From the NCBI GenBank assembly GCA_002099365.1, contig MSED01000005.1:1674001-1738000 (forward strand): 64,000 nucleotides of DNA. Direction: 5' to 3'. The stretch is from Phialophora verrucosa. Its lineage: Eukaryota; Ascomycota; Eurotiomycetes; Chaetothyriales; Herpotrichiellaceae. The notes under the pieces were generated by a model, which saw nothing but the letters and a program-made list of their open reading frames with translations, searched no databases and was not told where the DNA came from. Each line of letters begins with the position of its first letter. Positions within the stretch are counted from its first letter, which is position 1. Position numbers and translations under genes: made by a program. Positions 11,443 to 21,564 of this stretch are shown in pieces.

Positions 11443-12549
11443 ATGACGGAGTCAACAATGATATCCTCAGCAGTCCTCATCCCGGAGGAACCACGGCCCG
11501 AACAAGACCAGCAGAATGGCTCGCTGAAACGGCGTCAGTCGCTCATTTCTGAGACCTCAGATTCAAACAAGCGCCCCCGTCTTGACACACGGAAGTCCAC
11601 AGCCTCGAACGATGGCGAAGCATCCCCAGCCGCCGGAACCTCCCCAACCACGGACAGGAGCGCGCCGAGACCCCCAGCTGCAATGTCACCCCCTGCACCA
11701 CGGCGACGGCAAACTTCTGACGTCGAGCAAGACAAGTCACGCAATCGACGCCTGTTTGGCGCGTTACTAGGCACGCTCTCTCAGTCTTCCCAACCTGCGC
11801 GGAGATCCTCCGCGAGTGGCGCTCAGAAGTCAAGCACATCGACGGCGATAGTCAGTTCGCGGCGTGAAGAGATTGAATCTCGCCAAAGGGAACGGCTGAA
11901 GCGTGAATCGCATCAAATCGCCGAATCGGCGCGCCTAAAACGGGAGGAACTGGACCGCCAACGGCGAAAAGAACAACTCCAATGGGACGAGAAAGCGATG
12001 CGCATGCGGCATAGAAACATGCGTGCCATGGCGGGGTTCTTACAGACAAAGACTGAACCAAAACTGTACTACAAGCCTTGGGAGTTACGCGACATTGAAA
12101 TCGAAGAAATCAAACTGCAGGTGGTAGATGTGGAAGCGAGGATCGAACGCGAAGTCGAGGATTTCAAAGACAAGAAGCGACAGCGACAAGAGGACGACGG
12201 TACAGATCAGCGGGGTGGAGAAAAGGATAGAAAAGAGCTGCCACTGAGTCCAACAACCAGCCGCAGTGGTGCGATGGACGTTGACCGGGACCACGGATCA
12301 GGACAAGAAAAGCCAGACGAAAAGATGGGAGCTGCGGACGTCGAAACTCAGAGTTACGAGCACAGCGCCGACGACAAGATTAACAGAGACCAGCCTGTCC
12401 CTGAGGGAACTGTTCAATCATCGAACAACGATCCTGACCCTGCAAAGCAGGCTGAAGCGGGAAGACCTACGAGCAGCAGTAAAAGTGACGAGCATGACCA
12501 CGGCGGCGAGGAGCTGGAGCGGGGACAAGAGGATGATGTGATCTACTAA
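11443..12549 (+). CDS. Pinin/SDK/memA-domain protein, splicing associated
   Basis: One exon gives 368 residues from the ATG at 11443. An upstream in-frame ATG at 11356 would add 29 residues, but the expected family N-terminus (ISSAVLIPEE, then SLKRRQ) starts after 11443. The core, about residues 140-235, is the Pinin_SDK_memA domain: NRRLFGALLGTL, then a charged helical stretch rich in Arg and Glu, then AGFLQTKTEPKLYYKPWEL. The C-terminal third is acidic and disordered (Gln, Asp, Glu, Ser, Lys). Animal pinin is an exon-junction and spliceosome-associated nuclear protein; the fungal protein is presumed to have a similar role. Its head-to-head pairing with an SF3b subunit fits. Confidence 0.85.
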   Translation: MTESTMISSAVLIPEEPRPEQDQQNGSLKRRQSLISETSDSNKRPRLDTRKSTASNDGEASPAAGTSPTTDRSAPRPPAAMSPPAPRRRQTSDVEQDKSRNRRLFGALLGTLSQSSQPARRSSASGAQKSSTSTAIVSSRREEIESRQRERLKRESHQIAESARLKREELDRQRRKEQLQWDEKAMRMRHRNMRAMAGFLQTKTEPKLYYKPWELRDIEIEEIKLQVVDVEARIEREVEDFKDKKRQRQEDDGTDQRGGEKDRKELPLSPTTSRSGAMDVDRDHGSGQEKPDEKMGAADVETQSYEHSADDKINRDQPVPEGTVQSSNNDPDPAKQAEAGRPTSSSKSDEHDHGGEELERGQEDDVIY

Positions 12550-13010
12550 CTAATCACAACATACCCGGGCAGATACTCACATCGCTCAGCGTCGTCTTTG
12601 GGGTCTCTGCGCACATCGTGACGCCCGCTTTGACCAGGATTTATTAGTCTAGTCCCGGCTGACATTAGCGTGCTTTCGACGCCGAGGCATTATGTCATCA
12701 GATCACGTGCGTCCGGCGTTCTTTTCCTGCGATCTTCGTGACAATCTTCTTTTCTCTCTCTTTCGTCTTCTTGCTGCAGGTCTGAGACGTGCAATACAAC
12801 GAGCTTTCTCGGTGCCTCAGGTAATATTATTCCTCTCCATTGGATGCAGGATCTTCTCCATCATCGTCCATCATGTTTTAGTCACTCACTCCCCAAGATG
12901 CCACCACCCTGCAGCGTTCGTTAGCTTCACTCATGCCTTGGCGCTGCCGATTGAGCGGAATCTAAAGGGCCGTCACGGGGTCCCGCATTCCCCTGGCATC
13001 GACTTCCAAT
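12550..13010. other. Intergenic region upstream of the ISC1-like gene
   Basis: This gap contains TC-rich sequence near 12740-12780, likely promoter or 5' UTR of the downstream gene. The 226-residue frame that overlaps the next gene's start is in another phase and is not protein-like. Confidence 0.5.
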
Positions 13011-14522
13011 ATGGCTTCACAGACAGAGGCAGCCCACGAGCAATCTGGTGTTTCATCTATCAACATTTTGACTCTGAATTGCTGGGGATTAAAGTTCATC
13101 TCGAAGTACAGGAAAGAACGACTATCCGAAATAGGCAATCGCCTTGCAGCGTATACTCCTCAACTCGACATTGTTGGTTTGCAAGAATGTTGGACGTATC
13201 ACGACTATCTGTCCATCCGAGACAGCACTCGGTCGATTCTTCCATATGGCAAGTTCTATCATTCCGGTATCTTCGGGGGCGGTTTGGCTATCCTCAGTCG
13301 CTGGCCAATCAGAGAATCCTCCATGCAGAGGTATCCTCTAAACGGTCGACCCCAGGCTTTCTTTCGAGGTGACTGGTTTGTCGGCAAAGGTGTGGCTTGT
13401 GCAAAGATCGAATTGCCCGGCGGTGTCGTTGTCGAAGTGTTCAATACTCATCTGCATGCTCCCTATGAGAAAGAACCGAACGATAGCTACATCTGCCATC
13501 GTACAGCGCAAGCCTGGGAAATCGCTAAGCTCATGCGCGCGGCGTCGGACCGAGGCAGCTTGGTCATTGGTCTTGGAGACTTCAACATGGTCCCCTTGAG
13601 CTTCGCACATGTCCTTGTCGAGAGCAGAGGGGGAGTGCAAGATGTCTGGCGGGTGGTCAAGCCTGCCAGTAGCATAGGTGCAAGTGTGGATCCGCCTGAG
13701 CAGGAGCGCAGGAGGCGCATGAATGAAGAAGAGACTCCGACCGTGGAGACTGGCCTTCAAGAACACGGCCACACGTGCGATTCAGTCTTGAACACATGGC
13801 GGTGGAACAAGGCTCATCAGAAACAATTGGCACAGGGTCAAGACAGGAAAGTCTTAGCAACCGACTTGGATCCCAAGTCCAAGCGTTTGGATTACATCTT
13901 TTTCAGCGGGATAGGCCGAGGGTGGAAAGTCGCTGATGTAAAAGTTGCGCTCACCGAAAGACATCCCACCCTACTCTGTTCACTCAGCGACCACTTTGCG
14001 GTGCAGGCGACCGTTGAGAGAAGTCATACGGGAACGCTTACACCTGCCAAGGTCGAGGCCCACGCGGCTTTGAATGATACTGACACCCAGGACCCGAGCC
14101 TAGAGGTAGCGGGGTTCGACGACAAGGACTTTGACCAGGCAATCTCTGCCGTTCCAACGCAAGGACGAGTCGGGCAGGACTTTTACAATGACATTCTCCG
14201 CATGGTTGAAAAGTACAAACTGCGAGAAAGGCGACAGCGACGATACGGTGTCTTGCACTTTGTCGGCGCGGCACTAACCTCGATCGGCTGCTTCGTCGCG
14301 GTGTGGTGGTCACCCCGGAATTTTGTCGCCTTTATTCTGATCCTGCTGAGCACCTTTGGTATCATGGCTGGGACACTGAATGGCCTGATCGGGGGCTTCT
14401 TTGTGGGAACGGAGTTGCGAGCCCTTGCCGAGTTCGAATGGGAGGTGCGCAACGCGCTGTACCTCGCGGGGGGTCCGGCCGTGGACGACCGAACACTGGC
14501 GCTCCAGGATTGGTACGATTGA
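13011..14522 (+). CDS. Inositol phosphosphingolipid phospholipase C (ISC1/neutral sphingomyelinase type)
   Basis: A single exon encodes 503 residues. The N-terminal two thirds is an endonuclease/exonuclease/phosphatase fold. Metal and catalytic motifs are visible: ILTLNCWGLK, GLQECW (metal-binding Glu), VFNTHLHAPY, GLGDFNMVP (Asp/Asn), LDYIFF and SLSDHFAV (catalytic Asp-His). The C-terminus has two hydrophobic helices at about residues 415-460 (LHFVGAALTSIGCFVAV and FVAFILILLSTFGIMAG) that would anchor it in a membrane. Yeast Isc1 cleaves inositol phosphosphingolipids to ceramide at ER and mitochondrial membranes and needs its C-terminal membrane region for lipid activation. The start sits just before the conserved NCWG strand. 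Length matches the family. Confidence 0.92.
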   Translation: MASQTEAAHEQSGVSSINILTLNCWGLKFISKYRKERLSEIGNRLAAYTPQLDIVGLQECWTYHDYLSIRDSTRSILPYGKFYHSGIFGGGLAILSRWPIRESSMQRYPLNGRPQAFFRGDWFVGKGVACAKIELPGGVVVEVFNTHLHAPYEKEPNDSYICHRTAQAWEIAKLMRAASDRGSLVIGLGDFNMVPLSFAHVLVESRGGVQDVWRVVKPASSIGASVDPPEQERRRRMNEEETPTVETGLQEHGHTCDSVLNTWRWNKAHQKQLAQGQDRKVLATDLDPKSKRLDYIFFSGIGRGWKVADVKVALTERHPTLLCSLSDHFAVQATVERSHTGTLTPAKVEAHAALNDTDTQDPSLEVAGFDDKDFDQAISAVPTQGRVGQDFYNDILRMVEKYKLRERRQRRYGVLHFVGAALTSIGCFVAVWWSPRNFVAFILILLSTFGIMAGTLNGLIGGFFVGTELRALAEFEWEVRNALYLAGGPAVDDRTLALQDWYD

Positions 14523-15456
14523 ACGCAGGAAATATCGCCTTGTTGGGTCGATACGTCGAAGCACGTCGAAGCACGTCGAAGCACGTCGAAGCACGTCGTC
14601 CACTGACTGCAGCGTCGAGTGGGATCTCGAGACGCGAGTTATGGACGTGGCTCTGCAAGCGCCCAGCGACAGTGGCGCTTAGGCGGCCAGGCGCGGGATC
14701 AGCTGCACGCAACAAATCAAGCAAAGCAGAACAGACGGACGAGACACAACCTACGAACGAAATACTAGACACGGGACGGGAAGAAAAGGAGATACTTGGC
14801 TGTGGCTGCCGGGAAGGATGGGAGTCTGGATCTGGGAGCTGGGTGAAGATGGGGGTGTCGTGTTGTTGTGATCAGCCGATTGTCCTGCTGCGTTGGATTG
14901 GTTTCGCAATTCGACAGCTCAAAAGGCGAACTCCCACCCTCCTCACCTCCTTCGACCTTTTCTTCCACCACTCCACCACAACGCCTTACTTTTCTGCGAA
15001 ATTGGGCGCAAACCGGTCGCCTAGTCGTTATTGACCTGACGCGTAAATTTGAACTCGTTGCGACTTCTCCATCGCCAGGTACGTCCCTATGTTCCCTCCC
15101 TTATCGCCGATGCTTCGATGGCGGCCTCGAGCTTGTTGCCTAACTCCCGCCCTCCACGACTGAGTTTACATCTTCCGCGTGACTCATCTGGTGTCGCGGT
15201 CGAGTTATCTTCCTTCACTCCCAAGCACATAAATCTGCGACCTTGTTCCCAAAAGTTATCACCTCGTCTCTTGCCGCCTGCCTCACCGATCCTCCGGTTC
15301 ACCCCCGCTTTCTCACACGTTTGTTGCATTATCAGCCAACCCACAAGCTGACATTCCACATAAGTAACCTTCCCAACGCTCGCCCAAACCTAGCGATCTA
15401 CACAGTACCATCGCCATCAAATCCAACCACCAAAACAGCGACACCCAACACCAAAA
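14523..15456. other. Intergenic region with a 10-bp tandem repeat
   Basis: This 934-bp region lies between two genes on the same strand. It starts with a tandem repeat directly after the ISC1 stop. The CT-rich stretch from about 15060 to 15350 could be 5' UTR of the next gene; a GTACGT at 15079 could be the donor of a UTR intron, but I cannot confirm this. Confidence 0.5.
14554..14599. repeat. 10-bp tandem repeat, unit CGTCGAAGCA
   Basis: Four perfect direct copies are followed by a partial fifth, 31 bp downstream of the ISC1-like stop codon. The unit contains no stop-rich pattern and lies in the presumed 3' UTR. Confidence 0.9.
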
Positions 15457-15807
15457 ATGGCCCAAACACGCGGCGCAACCGGCAACTCTAAACCCCGAGT
15501 CTTCCCTACCGTTTCCACCGAACCAACGCGCAAGCGCAAAAGTCCCACCACCAGCACAACCGCGGGATCGAAGAAGGCGAAGACCAGCAAGAAGACCACA
15601 ACAGGCGCGGGCGTGACTAAGAAGCGCGCAGCGACCACGACCCACAAAAGGAAGCCCAGCATTAAAGACAAGGCCGAGGGTGTGGTTGAAAAGATCGAGG
15701 GTGCGATCGAAGGCAAGCCGGCCAAGAAAGCCGCAGCCACCAAAAAGATTCGCGGCACGGACGGCAAGAATGGCAAGACGGCGAAAGTCAAGACCGTGGA
15801 GGCTTAG
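15457..15807 (+). CDS. Small Lys/Ala/Thr-rich basic protein, function unknown
   Basis: This 116-residue frame is dominated by Lys, Thr and Ala (SKKAKTSKKTTT, KKAAATKKIRG). The composition resembles histone H1 tails or HMG-type nuclear proteins. No folded domain is evident apart from a short amphipathic segment (KAEGVVEKIEGAIEGK). The steady codon use, a good start context (CAAAAATGGCC) and the long CT-rich leader support a real gene. It is probably nuclear, by composition only. A chance frame in low-complexity DNA cannot be excluded. Confidence 0.55.
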   Translation: MAQTRGATGNSKPRVFPTVSTEPTRKRKSPTTSTTAGSKKAKTSKKTTTGAGVTKKRAATTTHKRKPSIKDKAEGVVEKIEGAIEGKPAKKAAATKKIRGTDGKNGKTAKVKTVEA

Positions 15808-16904
15808 ACGAAGTATCGCGACCGGCGAAAGCGCGAACGTCGAAGCGAGCTGGTGATATGAGGACAGGATGACTTGGCTATCGCGGGAGAGTGTGAGTGT
15901 GTTTGGATCCGAGCCTAGACTTGACTTCCAAGCACGCTTCGTCGCCAACGAGCCCGTAGCAGTGATGGATACCAGTGGCAGGATCGCAGACCAGGCGCCA
16001 TTCTCGCAGCCCAGGATGCGCCAGAGGGCACTTACCATGACGACCGACCTGCCAGTGGGGGTGCTTTATTTTTTTCCTTCTCCATGTTTTTGACGCGATC
16101 TGTACGGCGGCTCTTTTGCAGTATGCTTGCTCCTTCTCTGGGCAGGATGGGACGGGATTCGATAGGATAGGACAGGACAGGATGGATAGCACGGGATAGC
16201 ATACTCGCACACGCACAAGCAAGCAATCAAGTACTCCGTACACGATGAATGCTATGGTTAATCGAGACGCGACATTCGACCTGGAACAATCTACGTCGAC
16301 CCTGCCCTGCCCTGCCTCTTTCACTTTCCATGTTCCTCTCTTCCTTCTATTCTTTCTCTCTTTCTATACTGCTATCTTGCTTTCTATTCACCTCTCTTTC
16401 TTCCCGTGTTAGATGTTCTGCTCCTCGCTGTGCTGCAGACGTGTGTTCATCTTATATTTATCTATATTATATGCATATTGGTTTTGATAATATTCAAATT
16501 CAGAAACAGAAATGGAAAGTCGAGGCCGTTTAGTTCGCCAGTTGAATACCGCGTGCCGATTTCATTCAATCCTAGTCTACCGAGTATGGAGTATGGACAT
16601 GTGGTGGTTTGTATTCATCTCGATCTGGATCTGCATTACACAAGCCGTATCCTGGCCCTGGCCTCGTCCCTTAGAGATGCCGTTCCGTTTCAATCCTTAT
16701 ATGCCATGTGCTCATTTTCCCGTACCTTGGTTCCAATGCTGCGCCGTGCCGTGCCGGGCCTGTTTAGCACCCCTTTACATGCTGTTCAAGTACAATTTGA
16801 GTGGTAATCGTCGCGTCGTCGCATGCTCATTCCTTAGCCCATAACACATATCCTATCGAGTCGATGCGTCGTCGAACGATACTGTAAACCATTCTGCAGA
16901 TTTC
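15808..16904. other. Convergent intergenic region with GGATAG and CT-rich tracts
   Basis: About 1.1 kb between two convergent genes. It contains a GGACA/GGATAG run (16141-16200) like the one at 2.1 kb and a pyrimidine tract of CT/TTCT units (about 16317-16405). I see no gene. Confidence 0.6.
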
Positions 16905-18125
16905 TCAGTCATCAAGACTGTCTCTTCGGTCTCGCCTATATCCACCGGCCTTTGGTTGTGGTTGACCACTCAAACTGGGAAGAGGATGGTGATAGCTCTT
17001 GGTATTCTGACTCTGAACGCTTTGGCCATCGAAATCTAGGGGCTCGGCGTACGATCCAGGAATATGGATTGACCCAGGCACCTGGCGGATAGGACGCTGG
17101 GGGCTTCTGCTCTTCTCCGGTGAATGGTATCTGGCTGGACGAGGCCCTGGGGAGGGAGCATGAACCGGGGGAGGCGGAGGAGTCGAAACACTGAAACCGT
17201 CTTCTTGGCCGTAGGAGAAGTCGCGGCGAGATGGGCGTTTTTCAGGGTTGTGTTGACGAGAGGATGGCCGGGGGTTGTTGTTGCTGTTGCTATTGCTGTA
17301 CACATCACTGCCAGTCCGGTCTGACTCGCTGTAGTCTGTCCCGTAGAATTGAGCGTCCGAGTCCTTGTTGATGCCTCCCACACGGGCGGGTTTCTCGTAG
17401 CGATAGGCACGGACGTCATCGTCATGGCCACCTTCCCAAGCGGCAGCATTCTGCTCACGAATCTTCTTCTCCTTGGCAGTCTCTTTCTTCTTCTTGGATT
17501 GCTTCTCTTTGATGATAGGTGCTTCAGAGGACATGACGGTTCCAGTCTCAGTCATTGCCTCTGACATGGTCCCATCTGCCCTACTGGCAGTATCCTTGTC
17601 CGAGTAGCCATCTCCGACAACACTGCCACCTCCGAGTATGGTGCTCTTCGTTGCGTTGCTCAATGTGGTTCCGTTGGGGCCTTTCCGTCTCAGGACAGTA
17701 GATTTGTATTCATCCCAATCACCCTTTCGCCATTGGAAGCCACCATTCTTTGCCCAGAAGAAGAACCAAATGGCACCTAGTGCGAAGGCAGCTCCGATTA
17801 TGGCAAACAGGGCTTGAATGCCTTTCATGTTGATGTCGTTTGGGTCGACTGAACCGGCGCCTGGATTGGGGTCTGCTGTGTGTTTTGTATCTCTTGCAGT
17901 GAGAACATGGTATGTGCCTACCGGAGAGAGCATTGGTGATGAATCGTCACTTCGAGGTAATAGGGGATTGTCGATGCCAGGCGATAAGACATCTCGTTTG
18001 AGGAAAGAAGTGACAGGTAACTCCTCTGCTTTGGTTGAGCGTGCATCGAGTTCGAGTGAGGAGAATTTGAGGTCGGGGATGTCAAAGTGAGGGAGCACTG
18101 GAGCCATAGTGGCAGAACGGAGCAC
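16905..18125 (-). CDS. Conserved one-pass membrane protein, function unknown
   Basis: One exon of 406 residues from the ATG at 18125; the Met at residue 7 (18107) is an equally good start. A single transmembrane helix spans about residues 102-124 (IQALFAIIGAAFALGAIWFF), directly followed by WAKNGGFQWRKGDWDEY. That juxtamembrane segment and the following STVLRRKGPNGTTLSNATK look strongly constrained, as in a family of uncharacterised filamentous-fungal proteins. The rest is a disordered, Ser/Pro/Arg-rich tail with a charged coiled-coil piece (KQSKKKKETAKEKKIREQN). No signal peptide is evident, so the topology is uncertain. I cannot give a function. Confidence 0.75.
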   Translation of the reverse strand: MLRSATMAPVLPHFDIPDLKFSSLELDARSTKAEELPVTSFLKRDVLSPGIDNPLLPRSDDSSPMLSPVGTYHVLTARDTKHTADPNPGAGSVDPNDINMKGIQALFAIIGAAFALGAIWFFFWAKNGGFQWRKGDWDEYKSTVLRRKGPNGTTLSNATKSTILGGGSVVGDGYSDKDTASRADGTMSEAMTETGTVMSSEAPIIKEKQSKKKKETAKEKKIREQNAAAWEGGHDDDVRAYRYEKPARVGGINKDSDAQFYGTDYSESDRTGSDVYSNSNSNNNPRPSSRQHNPEKRPSRRDFSYGQEDGFSVSTPPPPPVHAPSPGPRPARYHSPEKSRSPQRPIRQVPGSIHIPGSYAEPLDFDGQSVQSQNTKSYHHPLPSLSGQPQPKAGGYRRDRRDSLDD

Positions 18126-18506
18126 AAAGCTCCTGGGATCGTATGGTGCTCAGTGCGTGAAGGCTCGTGGAGTTAAAAGCCGATGGCTCGTGCGAAGTCA
18201 AGCTGGATAGCGCTGCGAAGGAATCCTAGAAATCCAAGTGCTCGTTGCAAGTTTGGAACTGTCAGGACAGGTAGGCAACAAGATGGAGAGAGGACTCACG
18301 TCTGGCAGGAGCGTTATTTGTGCAGTGGCTTCCTGTTCGGCAGCGAATTCGCGGTGGCAGGTCGAAAGTGAAGAGGTTGGGCTGACAAGGCTGGCGAGGC
18401 TGCGGCTTTGGCGGCACGCTCACATGACGTCATTATTGACTCGTCTATTTTCAGCCTAGCTTCGTTTCCACAGCAGCGTCTCGTGCCTCTCTCCGCCTGG
18501 TGGTCC
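18126..18506. other. Intergenic region, nothing recognised
   Basis: This 381-bp gap is upstream of the one-pass membrane protein gene and downstream of the SDR-like gene; both are on the minus strand. It likely holds one promoter and one terminator region. Confidence 0.5.
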
Positions 18507-19542
18507 TCAATTTCTCAGTCTGGCCAGGAACTCGACCAGCCCGGGCTCCTCATGCTTGTATCCCAGTCTCTTCGCACGGGTCGAGACGAACCGCATATTA
18601 CTGGCCATAAGCATCGGCAATTCTCCCTCTCCTGCTTCTTCCACCGACACACCTCTAGCTTCGGGCTTCGAGATAACCCCCTGGGCGTGCAGGAGCTTTG
18701 CGAAGACTCTGCGACGTCCTTGTACGGAGTTTCTTCGCCGATCAGGTAACAGCGCTCGTAGACGGATCCATGTGGAAAATCCCAGCTCCTTGGCCTTCTC
18801 ACGATAGATCAGTTGGATCACGCCGAGTGCCGGAATCGGCCCAGCTGCTTCGCCATAAATTCCTGAAGGGAAGACAACATAGGTTCCTATCTTGCCTTCT
18901 TTGCCGGCATTCAACACCCTCCATGATGGTCAGCACAAGAAAGCATACCGGATGTGTCGCGTGATCAACAACTTACACAGTGTCCGGTCCGCCATTGAGC
19001 ATGTCCGGGTTGATGAGCTTCATGTCTTCGGGGTTGTGTCCTGTCTTCCGAGTTAGCTGCCCGCACAATGCTGGCCGCGCTGGCTCCTGCTCACGTCCCA
19101 GATCTTCGCATCCGCATGATATGCCCCGTCATTCCATCTCTTATCCACAAAGTTACCCGTGGTACTCATATGGATGAGCGTTTTCTTTCTCCCTTCTGGC
19201 TGCTGGTCCAGCCCTTCCACGATCGCTTCACTCAGCGGAACATCCCAGGAAGAGCCAACATTGATCACAATGTCGTGGTCTTTGGCCAACGCGACGATCT
19301 TGTCCCTCTCGTCAAAAGTTCCGTGGATGATACGCTTCGGGCCAGCAGTCTCGTACAGGTAATTGTCGATGGACTTATTGCGGAGAAACACCGTCACTGA
19401 AACGTCTGGGTATTGGTCTCTCAAGGCAAGCACCAGATGAGCTGAATGCAAGTCAGCCGCAACGTCATGTGTGACTCGGCCGGGCACGACGTGATTTACA
19501 ACCCACAAGGCCCGTAACGCCGAACAACAATATGGAAGGCAT
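18507..19542 (-). pseudogene. NAD(P)-binding SDR/epimerase-like gene with internal loss
   Basis: Inferred exons are 19542-19503, 19441-19095, 19044-18977 and 18918-18507. The joined N-terminus reads MPSILLFGVTGLVGAHLVLA, a Rossmann dinucleotide-binding start. YVVFPSGIYG, a typical SDR segment, occurs later. In the last exon the frame that reads EKAKELGF gives way to another frame reading GSVYERCYLIGEETPYKDVAE. It then returns to the first frame at FAKLLHAQG and continues through LPMLMASNMRFVSTRAKRLG. The segment usually placed between these (the VHIDDL-like stretch of extended SDRs) is absent. I infer a deletion plus a compensating frameshift, so the gene is probably damaged, although the open frame continues to a stop. 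The 5' donor of intron 1 (GTTGTA) is weak. Confidence 0.6.
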
Positions 19543-20265
19543 CCTTGTGTGCTCTGGTGAGGGATGAAAGAAACAGGCAAGTGTAATGGTCGCCACTCTA
19601 TCGCAGTCCCGCAGAAAGTGTAGATAATGGGTGCGTCGAGAGAAGTTTGGAGCCTCGATCCATCACCACGCCTTTTTATAATTTCAGTCGTGTCTCGAAT
19701 GGTGCAGCCGATCAGATGTCCTCATCGACGCCACTCTGCAACCATATGAAGCATGATCCTGGAAACCACGAGAAATACTTTCCTTCCTATTCCATCCCTC
19801 GCTGCATAACCTCGCCAGCCTCTGTAGGTGACCAAGCCACGGCACGGCGGGCGCACTCAAGTTTCCGGATTTCGAACACATTGAACAGTCATCCTTGCAA
19901 AAGCACCGCTCGTGTCGCTGGGTTTCGCAGCCCGTCGTCTTCAAATCTGATTTATTCAGCAAAATACGTAGCATGGTGCCCTGCTTCCTCAAACGGAGGC
20001 TCGCCCGCTGTGGTGCGATTGGTGCCTGGGAGAATTACTCCTTTGAGCCACTGGCATCATCGGCGCCCAAGCTGGTACGGTACGAGATTCCTCGACAGCA
20101 AGTGGTCTCAGGGGCCAATTCACTTATATGTAGTACGGGGAGGCAAGGATCTGCTTGTACAGCAGCAGGGTATCAAGTTTTCCGGATTCCCACTAGACGT
20201 AACTCCATACTACTTGACTGTATTTTCTGACCTTTCTCGCATCCTCCACACCCTTTACCCTCCGC
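19543..20265. other. Intergenic region, nothing recognised
   Basis: This region holds the SDR-like promoter and the 3' flank of the quinone-oxidoreductase gene. A 233-codon plus-strand frame here has no recognisable motif and no domain-like composition. Confidence 0.5.
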
Positions 20266-21564
20266 TCATCCCACAGTGCAGATCAACTTGCCCATGGTCT
20301 GATTACTCTCCAACAGCTTGTGGGCCTCCTGGATGTCTTCCATCTTAAACACCTTTTCCACAATGACCTTGAAGCGCCCATCGATGAATCTCGGCAGGGC
20401 ATGCTCGACGAGCATGTCCCTCAACCGACCCTGGTAGTTCTCGTCGCGGCTCCTCAAGCTCGAGCCCTCGAACCTCAGTCTCTTGCGCAAGAAGCGAGAG
20501 ACATCGACCGGCTTTTGCACCACGTTCCCGCCCAGGTTGCCCAGGTTGACGATGTGGGCGTCCCGCGCCGCGGCCTCGAGGTTCTGGTCGAAATAACCGG
20601 CGCCCACGAAGTCGACGATCAGATCCACGCCCTTGCCGTTCGTGTACTTGAGGAGGGCCTGCGCCCAGTCGCCCTCCTTGTACGAAAAGCCCTCGGTCGC
20701 GCCCAACGTCTTGGTGAATTCGATCTTCTCCTTCGTCGACGCCGTCACGTACACGGCCGAGGCGCCGTCCGCCTTGTTCAGCTGAATCCCCGCGATACTC
20801 ACGCTGCTCGCGCCGGCGTGCCACAGTACGCTCATCCCGGGCTTGAACTCGCCCACCACGTACAACGCCTGGGTGGCCGTGATCCACGTCTCCGGAATGC
20901 CCGCCGCCTCCTCCCAGCTGACTTCCTTCGGCTTGTGCACCAGCATATGCGTGCTCACGGCGATGTACTCGGCGTAGGCGCCCCCGTACGCCAGCCCAAA
21001 GACTTCATCGCCGACGTTGAAGCCGCGTTCCGGGTCCGAGCCGAAACTTTCGATGGTGCCAGAGAACTCAACCCCCATTATGGGCCCGGCTTGCGGGGGC
21101 AGCGGGTAGGCGCCCTCACGCTGGAGGAGGTCCATTCGGTTGAGGCCGAAGGCCCTGATCTTGACGAGGGCCTGCGAGCCTTTTGGCGTGGGTTTGGGAA
21201 TTTGATCGTTGACGAAGAGCGAGGAGATGGGGCCTTTGCCGCCCTTGATGTCGATGGCGCGCATTGTGGCCATTGTGCGGACGGGCAGATAGCCTTGGGT
21301 GCGGTGGAGAGGTCTGCTGCCGATGGTTGTGATGCGATTGATACTCGTTTTCCTTGATGAGAAGGCTCTGATTGTAACGCGGCTTGTCGGGGAGATATAT
21401 GAACGTGCGGAGCCTGTGTGAAGTCGTGCGAACGGAGAATATCCGGTCCTTAGCCGTGCAAGCTGCGTGATTTCTAATGTGGTCCTCGCACAAGCCGTCG
21501 CAATGCAGTTCATTCGAAGGTGAAGACTTACAGCCCCGGATGGATGGACGGGAGAAAGAGGCAA
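20266..21564 (-). CDS. NAD(P)H quinone oxidoreductase, PIG3/TP53I3-like, probably mitochondrial
   Basis: A single exon of 432 residues; the Met at residue 18 (21513) may be the real start. The core begins at TMATMRAIDIKGG and shows the zinc-independent MDR layout. The GroES-like half includes LNRMDLLQREGAYP, GVEFSGTIESFG and GDEVFGLAYGGAYAEY. The Rossmann half includes VLWHAGASSVSIAGIQL, which binds NADPH, and VDLIVDFVGAGYFDQNL. Ahead of the core lie about 95 residues rich in Arg, Ser and Thr and poor in acids, which looks like a mitochondrial presequence. PIG3-type enzymes reduce quinones with NADPH. The gene is GC-rich, which produces long antisense frames on the opposite strand that should be ignored. 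Confidence 0.9.
   Translation of the reverse strand: MPLSPVHPSGAVSLHLRMNCIATACARTTLEITQLARLRTGYSPFARLHTGSARSYISPTSRVTIRAFSSRKTSINRITTIGSRPLHRTQGYLPVRTMATMRAIDIKGGKGPISSLFVNDQIPKPTPKGSQALVKIRAFGLNRMDLLQREGAYPLPPQAGPIMGVEFSGTIESFGSDPERGFNVGDEVFGLAYGGAYAEYIAVSTHMLVHKPKEVSWEEAAGIPETWITATQALYVVGEFKPGMSVLWHAGASSVSIAGIQLNKADGASAVYVTASTKEKIEFTKTLGATEGFSYKEGDWAQALLKYTNGKGVDLIVDFVGAGYFDQNLEAAARDAHIVNLGNLGGNVVQKPVDVSRFLRKRLRFEGSSLRSRDENYQGRLRDMLVEHALPRFIDGRFKVIVEKVFKMEDIQEAHKLLESNQTMGKLICTVG

Noticed and set aside
12692..13372. 226-codon plus frame overlapping the ISC1-like start
   Set aside because: It runs in another phase through the real gene and has no family features.
19647..20348. 233-codon frame in the SDR/oxidoreductase gap
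   Set aside because: Composition is not protein-like and it overlaps the real 3' end of the oxidoreductase.
20320..21357. 345-codon plus-strand frame opposite the quinone oxidoreductase
   Set aside because: It is the antisense shadow of a GC-rich gene; the minus-strand frame has the full MDR-enzyme motifs and this one has none.
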